DNA of 64,000 nucleotides. It comes from Yamagishiella unicocca. Taxonomy: Eukaryota > Chlorophyta > Chlorophyceae > Chlamydomonadales > Volvocaceae. Below are positions 34,101-43,100 of this stretch, one piece after another. The number at the start of each line of letters is the position of its first letter. Within the stretch, counting starts at the first letter, position 1. A program made the position numbers and the translations under genes. Location: assembly GCA_003116995.1 (NCBI GenBank), contig BDSL01000110.1:266430-330429 (forward strand). Reading direction: 5' to 3'. The notes beneath the pieces are model-generated. The model was not told the origin of the DNA. It was given only the letters and a program-made list of their open reading frames with translations, and ran no database searches.

Positions 34101-34364
34101 GTGGCGCTTGTTTGAGGCATACAAAGCGCGCCGCAGCGCGTGGCGCTGCGGCGCGAAAGGGGCCGCGGCCGAGGCAGCTGTCGCGAAGCTCCGCTTCGTG
34201 TCCGAACTGCAAATCAGCGCTGCCAGGGCCGATGTTAAGAAGACAGCAGCAAGGATCCTGCCGCGCTGTTCAATCGACAGGCAATCAGCGCCCGGAAGGC
34301 TTGACCAGCTGCCCGCAAGCAGCCGGTAGGAGCGCCGCCTTATGTGGCAGGTTCTAGACATCAT
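12282..34364 (-). CDS. Giant multi-domain type-I surface protein (about 3,156 residues)
   Basis: Twenty-eight exons chain in phase: 34364-34035, 33133-32940, 32549-32126, 31829-31296, 30860-30726, 30166-29963, 29648-29478, 28673-28561, 28149-28039, 27380-27161, 26744-26416, 26060-25609, 25032-24525, 24335-24202, 23750-23589, 22998-22418, 22164-21943, 21565-20759, 20425-20227, 19738-19664, 18979-18855, 18574-17504, 17009-16800, 16169-16032, 15729-14135, 13927-13783, 12873-12751, 12440-12282. Order: signal/anchor segment (residues about 34-55); unassigned beta-rich ectodomain to about 820; TSP1 and LNR-like (830-930); PSI-like; Kre9/KNH-like and TSP1 repeats (to about 1530); paired PSI-like and EGF-like (1610-2010); Ala/Asp repeats; PKD-like (about 2170-2225); polyproline stalk; three algal SEA-like segments; one transmembrane helix (about 2593-2620); acidic and low-complexity cytoplasmic tail. 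An adhesion or receptor role at the plasma membrane or wall is inferred. It could in principle be two fused models, but phase closes throughout. Confidence 0.65.
12447..12492. repeat. GT microsatellite at splice acceptor
   Basis: (GT)n on the plus strand gives (AC)n followed directly by GCGCAG, the acceptor of the last exon (12440-12282) of the giant gene. The dinucleotide therefore sits where a pyrimidine tract would be. Confidence 0.9.
13330..13412. repeat. GGTTGT/GGTGGT microsatellite
   Basis: Imperfect GTGGTTGTG repeats, antisense within an intron of the giant gene. False poly-Val and poly-Thr frames result. Confidence 0.9.
14046..14092. repeat. CCTCAG hexamer array beside telomere-like motifs
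   Basis: About seven CCTCAG hexamers lie next to TTAGGGTTTTAGGG (about 14006-14022) in the intron following the transmembrane exon. Confidence 0.75.
14135..15729 (-). other. Transmembrane helix and cytoplasmic tail exon
   Basis: After a short ectodomain end (FRDCQAFTEALTALLEPL, Ser-rich), the exon encodes a 26-residue hydrophobic helix (YIVIPAVVLGVLLLLLLL) followed by CRRRRQQSK, a textbook stop-transfer signal. The remainder is low-complexity Ala/Gly/Asp with Pro patches. The following exons (13927-13783, 12873-12751, 12440-12282) add an acidic stretch (DEEDPEENEEEQLADGD) and a basic helical end before TGA at 12284-12282. These last exons contain the least repetitive tail sequence and may bind a partner. 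Confidence 0.7.
15965..16052. repeat. 34-bp triplication containing a splice donor
   Basis: Three copies at 34-bp spacing of a unit (antisense GGCGGTTGAGGGCGCCACGG then TGGGTGG). The first in transcript order holds the donor ACG|GTGGGT of exon 16169-16032. The next two repeat the exon end, one with GTGGTT and one with GTGGGT as donor. Confidence 0.8.
17504..18574 (-). other. Ala/Asp repeat, PKD-like domain and polyproline stalk
   Basis: A 1,071-bp exon. It starts with Pro/Gly, then an Ala/Asp dipeptide tract written in GCGTCA-type hexamers (18280-18465, antisense). A PKD-like beta-sandwich follows (VTGLSAGTYLFQLTVADNSG), then about 90 residues of Pro/Ser/Arg (17650-17925) like the hydroxyproline-rich rods of pherophorins. 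It ends VVQLDYNFISVIVRLQ. The purine bias on the plus strand creates a false Gly-rich ORF at 17577-18095. Confidence 0.65.
18855..21565 (-). other. PSI-like and EGF-like cysteine-rich block
   Basis: Exon 21565-20759 has two PSI-like cores (SSCAACAAVTGCGFC and WSCGSCMAVAGCGWC), then two EGF-like units (KCTAIGTVAYCGCTGGWWG; CLERNGSAVCACRPGY). After a Pro-rich linker comes an EGF-like unit, SCGNPLGSGCNGRGNC, which continues over an intron to PLCTCEPGWGDEYNC. Exon 18979-18855 adds a Cys-rich piece, DCFCECPSDLDLCFSG. Confidence 0.6.
22418..25032 (-). other. Repeated KNH-like plus TSP1 block
   Basis: Exons 25032-24525, 24335-24202, 23750-23589 and 22998-22418 encode three TSP1 repeats: WGVCSTTCGGGSRNRTVTC; CSRQCGGGSQTRTFKC; WEPCSRACAGG continuing across an intron into GTQSRTVTC. 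Between them are KNH-like beta domains (SLTWAIQPG...YQLVLYS; IDITWSGGRPYSGVIVQAAL). Introns cut TSP1 units at Gly codons in phase 1, as in animal TSP1 genes. The donor after exon 25032 is either 24530 or, fitting phase better, 24525. Confidence 0.6.
23753..23821 (-). repeat. Dispersed repeat family A, acceptor-linked copy
   Basis: Read in transcript sense, it runs GATGCATCTTTAAACGTCTG through CATCCACGGGTCTCACTC and ends within a few bases of the CAG acceptor of exon 23750-23589. Confidence 0.75.
25609..26744 (-). other. TSP1, LNR-like, PSI-like and KNH-like modules
   Basis: Exon 26744-26416 has a thrombospondin type 1 core (WRVSPWGPCSAGCGGGGRNR, then TVEC). At its 3' end begins an LNR-like module, CDQECMVPEWVCGYDNGYC, split by the intron (GT plus G restores Val). 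Exon 26060-25609 goes on with a Cys-rich PSI-like core (SCLHCLLQLTSCGWC) and a Kre9/KNH-like beta domain (YPISWSGGGGPVLVYI). Known roles are glycan or protein binding outside the cell. The match is by motif only. Confidence 0.6.
26822..26866 (+). repeat. Dispersed intronic repeat family C, representative copy
   Basis: AATCCGCGAATCCACGGCCG then CGAAACAAAGGGG. Related copies are at 16350-16395 and 27700-27745, all in introns of the giant gene and all in the same orientation relative to it. Confidence 0.7.
28721..29183. repeat. 19-bp minisatellite, about 24 copies
   Basis: Essentially perfect tandem CAGCAGAGCGGACACGCGT in the intron between exons 29478 and 28673 of the giant gene. Long frames read across it on both strands (for example 28611-29336) are artefacts. 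The near-identity of copies points to recent expansion. Confidence 0.97.
30176..30312. repeat. 28-bp tandem repeat in intron
   Basis: About five copies of GGGTGGGGTTGGGGGTGAGG plus ATGGCGGC. It lies immediately upstream (transcript sense) of the acceptor at 30167. Confidence 0.8.
30357..30440. repeat. 13-bp tandem repeat in intron
   Basis: Six copies of TACACTCGTTTGG (one diverged). It is followed at 30470-30560 by two copies of a 41-bp unit containing GCCGGAGAAGCGCTTTTTAC. Confidence 0.85.
31296..31829 (-). other. Exon with coding Ala/Ser/Asp-Arg repeats
   Basis: It begins AGMEHCFREARIAYRYLP. It then carries five to six imperfect repeats of an Ala run followed by GSDRSSG (31490-31690), a Gln run, and ends LAST. 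Repeat length varies only by whole codons, which supports it being coding. Confidence 0.6.
32126..32549 (-). other. Exon with coding 27-bp repeat (AAAQEAEAG)
   Basis: Five perfect 27-bp copies at about 32275-32410 encode AAAQEAEAG and are followed by the non-repetitive WGFQNATYIAFEVEQ. The acceptor at 32550 joins in phase with the previous exon. A second in-phase acceptor at 32481 would shorten the exon by 69 bases. The unit length keeps the frame, unlike the intronic minisatellites. Confidence 0.6.
33325..33425 (-). repeat. Possible tRNA-derived SINE remnant
   Basis: On the minus strand, GTGTTCGATTCCCGC at about 33345-33360 matches a tRNA T-arm/B-box, and the opposite strand gives the tell-tale spurious peptide VAGIE. 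I cannot build the acceptor or anticodon arms, so this is a relic at best. It lies in intron 1 of the giant gene. Confidence 0.3.
33512..34022. repeat. 23-bp minisatellite, about 22 copies
   Basis: Near-perfect tandem copies of GGACTGCTGAGGCGGGAGCA plus GCT, filling most of intron 1 of the giant gene and starting only 12 bases after its donor. Because 23 is not a multiple of 3, all frames are cycled and long false ORFs appear on the minus strand. Confidence 0.95.
34035..34364 (-). other. First exon with signal-anchor segment
   Basis: The start ATG pair lies at 34364/34361. A hydrophobic segment, ILAAVFLTSALAALICSS, begins near residue 36 after a basic stretch, so it could be a late signal peptide or a membrane anchor. 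The donor CTG|GTGGGT follows. Upstream DNA becomes AT-richer, as expected outside the gene. Confidence 0.55.
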
Positions 34365-37181
34365 GTAGGAGCTGAATTGTTTGAACGCAAATGCTGCGGC
34401 GCATAGCGCATGTCCGTGGCGGCGACGTTGCCCATCGCTTGCAGCTGCTAGAAGGTGTAGACTGGATGGCTATTCGCATCACATAGCTGCCCGCTTTAGA
34501 ACGCTAAGGATGACAATGCATAAAAGATGTGCCACAGTGCGCTGCTAATCGAGGTAAGGTCTGCGCATCTGCCCTTCGTATCTATGCTCCATCAAGGCAC
34601 ACACTGGATGGTGCTTACGACGAACAGGAGCAATGCGTGCATAGATTAACAAATTTCGAGGCAGGTGTGCACAACGGTCGTCTCTGTCCACCTATGATAT
34701 GAAACCCTTCGTCTCTAGCTACCGGTATGTGGCTACTGCCCACTACTGCCGTGGCGAGCCCTCGGGGGCTGGCTCCCTCACACGTTCGGAACTGTTCGGA
34801 ACCAGGAGGACGACGGGTGCTATCCCTAGCGTCATTTCAATATGCCGTCCTGGCATTCTCCTACTGCCTATCAACGTCTCCTACTGCCTATCAACGTCTT
34901 GTACACGTACATTTTGTCCCAGGCCTACGCGCAAGGATAGATCGTTTACACAGCTATATAGTGTACGCGATCGCGTCGATGACTCGTTGGGCCATGCTGT
35001 TTTCCGACTGCGACCGTTATGGACTCTCCAGGACGTGAGGTATGCCCAAGGGACGTCAAGGAAGAGAAAGGAGCTATATGATACATGCAGTAAAGCCTGT
35101 AAGGTCATCTGGGGACCGGACGCTCTTTTGTGGACCAGGTAGGAGCCGTATTGGGGAGCCTTGGCGGTCCTGATCAACAGGCAGGAAGAGGATCAGCCCT
35201 GATCAGCCCTAGCGCGGGTTGTTTTAGGAAAGCGCTTAACAACCTCCTACTTTGACAAAAGCAATGTTTCAAGGGAATATTAAGATCGCTGCAAGTGGGG
35301 ACTTTACGGGCAACTGTTGGTTTGCCAAAGTCGTAGTCACTATTACAGTGGGCCCAGACCATCGGACGCATCGCCTGACAGTGGAAGAGACGCAGGAAGG
35401 AGAACAAACGAGTCGACCGAGGTACGGCAAACCACCAGAAACCCCGACCCAGGGCCCAGAGAACAAACAGCGACACCAACCACCCAAAGGGAAGTAGCCC
35501 CAACGGCCTTCATGAGCAATACACCAACTGCAGCCCAAGCAGCCCCTCAGCCAGAGCAACCAGCAAAGCGCCTCAATAAGCCGTGCAGAAGCCCCTCCCG
35601 AGACCCAAGATGATTCCCCCCAAGGACGGGCCAGCACCCAGCCCGAAACATACAAGGAGGAGCAAAAAGGGAAGTCCCGCAGGAGCACTGGCCATCCGGG
35701 GCCTAATAATCCGACCCCTCACGACTGGGCGCCAGGCCAGCACGCACTAGTCGGCCATGAACAACCCGCAGCAGCAGGTTGTTGAGGACCAACCCCTCCC
35801 AAACCCTTGTTCGGGTCCCTCAGCGCCGCGAAACCCCAAAACGGGACCGAAAGTCCATTACCCCACGCCGAATCGCACGATATCGTTAAATGACACCAGG
35901 GGAGATATCCTCCGACGCCTTAAAAGCAGCCGCTATGTTCTGCCGCCCAGCCTCCATCGCGCTGACGGCCGCTAGCACCACGAGGCCACAAAAACATTGA
36001 TGCACCCCGGAGGGGCCAGCACCAACGACGCGTGACCCCGGGACACACCTGCGCCCAGCCGCACCGGGGATTGGTTGAGAAGGACCACTGCGCGAGAAAT
36101 TCCATCAACCGTGAGCCGGCATCATCACTCCTTGTGGGAGTTCTCCCAGCGCAATCAATCGAACATCCAAACGAGTTCCGATACCGGTGTACAGCAATGT
36201 ATTTTTTCATAGGAACTTGCAGGAAGGCCTGATCTCGGCATCCTATTGAATACAAATCCATCTAAACCACGTTCATAGCTTATCCAGTTATCCTGATTCC
36301 CTTGCTATGACGCCACTTGATTTGTACGGAAACATTTTCGAATAAAGCTAGTATGAGAGTGTGAGATGCCAGCGAGCAACGAGAGCCATACATGATAAGA
36401 ATGTTACCGGTCCAGTCTACTGTGTGAACACGAATGCATTGAGCGTTGTACAGCTTCTTCCCAATTTTGCTTCCGTGAAGGCAAGTGCACTCAAAACGTA
36501 ACCGCATCGTTGGGGACTTGTCATTAATAGCTACCGGGACACTCCTTCAATCTCACCGCCAAGCCTGCGAATGCGTCCACTCTGGTACTGGATTTCTGGC
36601 TTGCTCAGCTCTTTGGCGCTGTCTCCTAGCTCAATGGATGGTAAACATGCATGACTGACAGGCAAGCCATTGAACTGTTGAGTCGCCGTAGCAGTATGGG
36701 GGTGTGAGTTGAAAGAAAGGTAAGGTATTTTAGCAAATGCCTGCAACACCATTGTTTTCTGTTGTTGGCGCCAATTGTAGGCGTATGTCGCTTAGTTACC
36801 ATGCGTTGCCTGCCTCCGACCAACTCCTGCAAAGAAGTATCGAGTAACCGCCGTCCACTTCAGGAAGTCAGGAATGCCACGTTTCTGCTCTATTAAACAC
36901 GTAATGCTTTTTACTAAGGAGTCATGATATAGTTTTTACTGTTCCATGGCGCTGGATTGGCACTTTGTTACTGGCAAAATGGTGTCCTGCTGCTGCTGCT
37001 GCTGCTGCTGCTAATAACTTGCATTCGCTTGGCACTGATGCAATTCTACGCGAACCTCTGTTTCACGCTCAACTCGATAAACATCCGTCATCCCAGCTGA
37101 TTGCATCGTGCGCTCGCTTCTTTACCTGCTGCATTTCATTCAGTTCACCACCTCGCTCCCTACCTACCTTACTTATCACGG
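34365..37181. other. Divergent intergenic region
   Basis: This 2.8 kb separates the start of the giant minus-strand gene from the start of the SRCR/lectin gene, so both promoters should be here. Composition is close to balanced. A Pro/Gln/Arg-rich frame at about 35252-35613 is open in two registers, which suggests a decayed element rather than a gene. A short CTG run lies at about 36988-37013. I see no other feature I can support. Confidence 0.45.
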
Positions 37182-40100
37182 ATGGACAGCAGACGCCCAA
37201 AACACCGGGCCAATCTCGCTCGGCCATGGCGCATGCCGCCGCTCAAGCTTCCAGATAGAGCAGACATGTCCATGATCCTCCTGCTGGCCATTGGCCTAGT
37301 TGGTCACCTCCTGCTGACAGACGCGGCGGTGCAGGCCGCCGACGCAACAGGTGCGGGCGAGGCGCACTGTCTGTCTGGTCTGCAAATAAACGCATTTGTA
37401 TGAACGCATAAAAACTAACGGGGGGCATCGCTGCCATGCCCAAGCGGTTACAGGTAGGGGAATTCGGTTATTAGCTCCTCTTGCGGGTAACTCCGCAACG
37501 TTTTGTTAACAGTAAGCTACTAGTTCCCGGAAGGGGGAAGCAAGAGGAATTGTATTTGGGGTATATGGATATTTATCATCCTCTGGCGTTCCGCAAGGTA
37601 CTCCCGCCGCCGCCCCCGCCCTACCTGATGATGTATGGCTCGCTCCCCCTTGCTTCTGGCGGGCGGGAAGCTATGTACATACATCTGCAGATGATTTCGT
37701 TTATGTAACATACCTAGGATCGATGTACGTGATTTCGTTTCTATAACATTCGTTTATAGACACGATATCTCGTAAAGCCAAAATCAACGTGTTTCAAATG
37801 ATGGCACACATGCGGATGGGATCCATAGGATCCTGGCTGCTGTACCGCGTCATACGCAATGCATCTACCTTTCCAGGAGTGATTCTACTCCAATGCAGAC
37901 AATGTAGGTCCGAACGCCATCGCGAAGTTCTCATCATATACCCATGTATGTCAGTCAGGAATTCGTCGACGGGGCCGAGCTGGCTTATTACTACTTGCGC
38001 TTACTTACTTGCAACTCCTTTATTTCTCGCTTATCATTCGTTATTACCTCGATCGCGCGCTCTCATGCCCATCGGTCTCCTCTAACTTTCCGCATGTGTT
38101 ACCCGTGCATTTCGTAACACACGCCAGCGAGGATGTACGACATTCGCCTGGTGGGCGGCAGCTCGGGTCGCGAGGGCCGCATTGAGATATTTGATGGCCA
38201 GGCGTGGGGGACTATCTGGTAAGCATGGACGTCCGACGGCATGACCCGTACCTCCGGCCATGCATTTACGTGTTTAGGTATGAAGATAGCGACGTGCGTA
38301 TAAAGTGTTTATAATGTTTAGGTATGAAGATAGCGACGTGCGTATAAAGTGTATATAATGAAACACAGTGCATACCTGCGTTTCGTTGTGAAATTTGGGC
38401 CGCGCGCGTCGGCGGCTTATATGACGCAAGCAAGTGTGCACGCATCTATGCTCATTATTAGATAAATAGCTTTCCCACAATAATGGCCTAGATAACCCTA
38501 CCGATCGAACAACTAGCAGGTTCAGGATGCTGCTGCAAGGAGTCAACCCCTAGTTTCATGCTCGCACACTGCAGCAATTGAGGCAACTGCGTGCTACAGA
38601 CGTGCTATCTAAGCAAGATCAGCTAGTTGCTATGGCATTACATACACGAAGTTGACACGCACATTACCAACTAATGCATGTCGCCTTGTTACTATTTCTG
38701 AAACAGCTTCGTGTGAACGTGTTTGCAGTGACGACAGATTTTACGACACAGAGGCAACAGTCGCATGCCGCGAGCTAGGCTATGCCAGCGGAAGTGCAGT
38801 CCAAGCATGGGGCGGAGGTACTGGCATGATCCTCATGGTGCGCAGGTCTTATTCGCTCGCTTGCTGTACAGAATCTGTCAAACCCGCCCACGAAATAAAC
38901 GCAACTTGCAACTACTAAAATAAAGTAATAAGGAGGAGCGACGGAGAGGACACGCAGCAGCCTACCCACCCCAGGTCGCGCTCGCGCGGTGCTGCACGCA
39001 CACGCATACATTTATAGATAGACTTTGTTAGGAGTAAGGCAGGAAAAGTGGTCCATATCATCACAATCAACCACCGTACAGTATTTCGTCCATATATACG
39101 TATACGTATTTCTCATCAACGAAGACGGCACCCGCCGGCACCCTACCTTTCGTTCATCATCACATGTATATATACACAAGCGCGCTGGTGTATATATATT
39201 TAATTCCTATGCTGCTGCATGCAGGACGATGTCTCTTGCGATCCATCCTCACCACCGCCACGCCTTTACCAGTGCTCTTCCAGCGGCTGGGGAATCAGCA
39301 ATTGTGACCACACCGAGGTGTGTACGTATCGATCGGAACGATGCTCATGTTGCGGAGGTTTCTTACGTATTGCGCCACTTCTGCCACGGCGCTTGACTTT
39401 TTTTATTTGGTGCCGTCAGCGTGTATGTATGTATGGGAGCCTGGGATGGACGCGTTGCTGACATGTAGCCTGCTGGACAAGTATGCATCTATACGGGAGC
39501 CTGCTGGGCTTAATCACAATCTAGCAATTCGTCCATCGCGTTGATATTATCCAGCCATACATACATGCATACGCCTGTCCCTTAAACACTTCTGGCGTAC
39601 ATTCTTATTATTAGTAAGCGCTTTTCTATCAGCCACCGGCGGGAGCACCAGTCAAATGAGGCGATCGCTCGTATACGTATATATATGCTGCGTGCTGCCC
39701 ATCGATCCACTCAACTGACACTACCATACGTACCTCGCCCTAACGAACACTACTCCTGTGTGCAGGATGTGGGCGTACGGTGTTACGGTCCAGGTGAGGT
39801 GCATTATTTGCAAGACGGATCCATCGACACAGCGGTTGCAAATGCACACGCTTTTTATTCGTAAAGACTTTGGTTTAACGTGTGCTATCTAGCTAGATAG
39901 TCCGCTTGGCACATTACCGCCGAACGCATCCTCATTTACTTCGCGCGCGCTACCAACGTCTACTTATGATAGTAGCCTCACTGGTTTTATTATTTAAAAG
40001 TCATTCGTCTCACTTGCTTTTGCTTTGATATGTTTTGTGTCGGCGTCAAGTGCGGTGCTACGTAAGTAAGTAATAAGTATCCGTTGTCGTCGTCCCTTGC

Positions 40101-43100
40101 GTGCGTGCATATGACGCTACGTTGCCTACCTGCTCATGACGTGCGTGGGTGAGGTCATCAGGTGAGGTCTTCACGCACCGCACACAAATTGGCCTTCGCT
40201 CGGCTGCGAGCCGGGTTACGTTTTATTAAGTAAGCATGCATGCTAAGTTGGTACGACGACCCTGCTTACGTACCTTGTTTGCAGGCAGAAGCCCGCCGCC
40301 ACGGCCATCGCCGCCACCATCGCCGCCACCGCCATCGCCCATACCACCCGCTCCAGGCAAGTGTAGCGCTTTTCGACTAAATTATTTAGCGTTTTGTAAG
40401 TAGGGCGTGACGTCAAAGTAATAATTATTACATGCATGTTCTGTCTGCTGGTGCGTGCCAATCAATGCTCTTTTTGTTATCCTTCCACCATCAGGGAACT
40501 GGGTCAACCTAGCCGTGTATCAGGATGCGTACTCCTCATCCGTTTTCGCTTACTGCGATGCCTATGGATTTTACTGCGGACCCTCCAGCGCGGTTGACGG
40601 CGACGAATCTGGCCCATTTCTCTACACTGCTCTGTATAACGACGATCATCCATGGCTGTCGGTGGACCTTGGGCTACCAGCTATCGTTCACCGCATAGTG
40701 GTGTTCTATTCCACGTATGTCGGCAACGAGGGTCTGACTGAGGCAGAGCTGCGCGTGGGCAACACCAGCATCAAAACTATCGCCGATACATCCCTGGTAC
40801 CCATGAACAGCCTTGTCTGGAAACGCCCAAAGCCTACCATCATCACCAGAGGCGTCTTCGACATATATCTGAACACGCCAGTGGTAGGCCAATGGATCAC
40901 GCTACAGAACCACAGGAATTACACGGCGTATACAAGTTACGTATTGGAAGTGTTTGAGCTGCAAGTATACGGCGTTATGACAATGCCAGGTATGTAACTA
41001 CTCCGTCTATCTGTGCACTACGTATTGCTACTACTGCTGCGCTTCTGCGCGCTGCTGCATTTCAATGGGTTACCTTGCTTGCTTATTATGATAACCCATG
41101 GACTGTACTACACCGGTGTAGCTACACCGATACGATATATAATGAATGCAAATGACTGCTGCTTCTGCGTTACGGGTTTACATTTTGCGCATCGTCTATG
41201 CCAAGCAAAACCTATTCCTATTGTTACGGAGTAATAACTAGCTTCTACGGAGGAAGTCTTTCCAAGGGTGCAGCCGTACGTGCATTGCCATCATAATAAC
41301 AACGAAGTACTGTAGTCAATCAATCTTGAACGTAGCTTGTCTCGAATACGAGGCCACACGCACGCTGGCAGTTGCAGCAGGCGAGCGACGTGATACGCGC
41401 GGCCATGTTGACAAGCCAAGCAAGTCACATCATCGAGCGAACCGTACATAATGGCGTACGGCGCCTTGCCTCGCTCTCAAAACTTAGGCAGCCAGCCACA
41501 CCCGCACAAAAGCGTTTGTTTTCCGTCTATCTAGTGATACTCATTTATTCCTCTCTGCTACTACGTACGTACATAGTACGTACGTACCAGCCAACATAGA
41601 TGTTACACCAAGCAAACAACGGCCTGCTGTTCATTCGCGTCATTCATGGTTTTAAATACCCATGTATTATCAATCGTTTGTGTCCAGGCAACCGCCCGCC
41701 ACGACCACCACGGCCACCACCGCCTTCACCGCCGCCGCCTCGTCCTGGACCATCACCCCCGCCGCCTCTGCCGGCATCACCGCCACCGCCAAGGCCGCCT
41801 ACGCCAGGTACCTAGCTAGGCCATCCAGCTAGCACGCCCTCTATCAATCAAGCGTTTCTACATACGTGTTTTCTGTTTATTAATTATCTAACCATGCACA
41901 CATGGAGCTCGGCCGGCTTGCATGAGTGCCCCACCTCGCTCGCTCAGTCAGTCCGGTTTCCTGCGTGATGGGTTATATATATGTAGTCATGAAGATAGGT
42001 AGTTACAAAACAAATAAACGTGTGTATCCGCTATTGCTTGCAAACTGAAAAGGAATGATGTGATGAGCAGCCGAGTATCGACGTACGTGCCTTCAGTACA
42101 AAAGCAATGAATACCTTTCGACCGCCCTCCCTCCCTGCCGCACGGCAGAGGACTGGATCAACCTTGCTTTACATCAGGACGCCTACGCCTCGACCGCTGA
42201 TTGGTACATGACTGTCTGCAAGGATGACGACTGCGGCCCTGCTCATGCTGTTGACGGAGACACTTCAACCTCCGATCTCCTATTCATGTCGTATATTGAG
42301 GATGTGACTCCATGGCTTTCGGTTGATATGGGCGTGGTGGCAGTTGTGTACCGTATCGTAATTTACAACCGCTTAGACTGCTGTGGTGAAAGCCTAGCTA
42401 AAGCGGAGCTGCGCGTTGGCAACACCAGCATCACCACAACCGACGACATGTTCGCCATCTCAGGAAACAAACTCGTCTGGAAACAGGTGGAGCCTGGCCG
42501 CACTGGCGGGGTCATGAGTATCTACCTCAGCGTGCCTGCGGTCGGGCGCTGGGTCACGCTTCAGAATCGCAACCCATCTTGGGACCACCCAGAGCTGGGC
42601 ATCATGGAGCTGGAAGTCTACGGCGTCATGACAGGTTCGTACGCAGCGCCCTTCTGCACGCAGCTAGATAGGTAGCTGCGTGCGTCGACGTGTCTTTGCT
42701 GAATAATGCTAAGATAAGCATACGTATCTCAAGTACGTATGTGTACGAGCGAGCGGTAACGATCATTTTTAAGCAAGCTGCACGCAGATAGATCCAATGT
42801 TTACAACAAGACGCTAGTAGTTATTTATTTAGAACATATCGCGTCGAGTTTGAGTAGCTAATAATGATTGCAACAAAATGTTATACATATATACATTATT
42901 TCACTTGGTGGACTGACACGGTACGTACCTGTGTGGAATGCTGCTGCCGCCATCAATCTACAGTACGTATGTATTACCGATACCATACGCGATTTTATCT
43001 TGCTATATATATCGGGAAATCCATATTAACAAATAAAGTTGTCAACCTACAGGCGATCGTCCACCACGCCCGCCGCCACCCCCGCCTATGCCAGGCAAGT

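Noticed and set aside
33467..34212. Long minus-strand ORFs rich in PPQQSSCSRLSSPAAP
   Set aside because: They are translations of the 23-bp minisatellite. The unit is not a multiple of three and the segment lies between a donor and an acceptor that fit in phase.
35252..35613. Possible retroelement gag-like frame
   Set aside because: Two overlapping frames are equally open, there is no zinc knuckle or reverse transcriptase nearby, and no long terminal repeats were seen.
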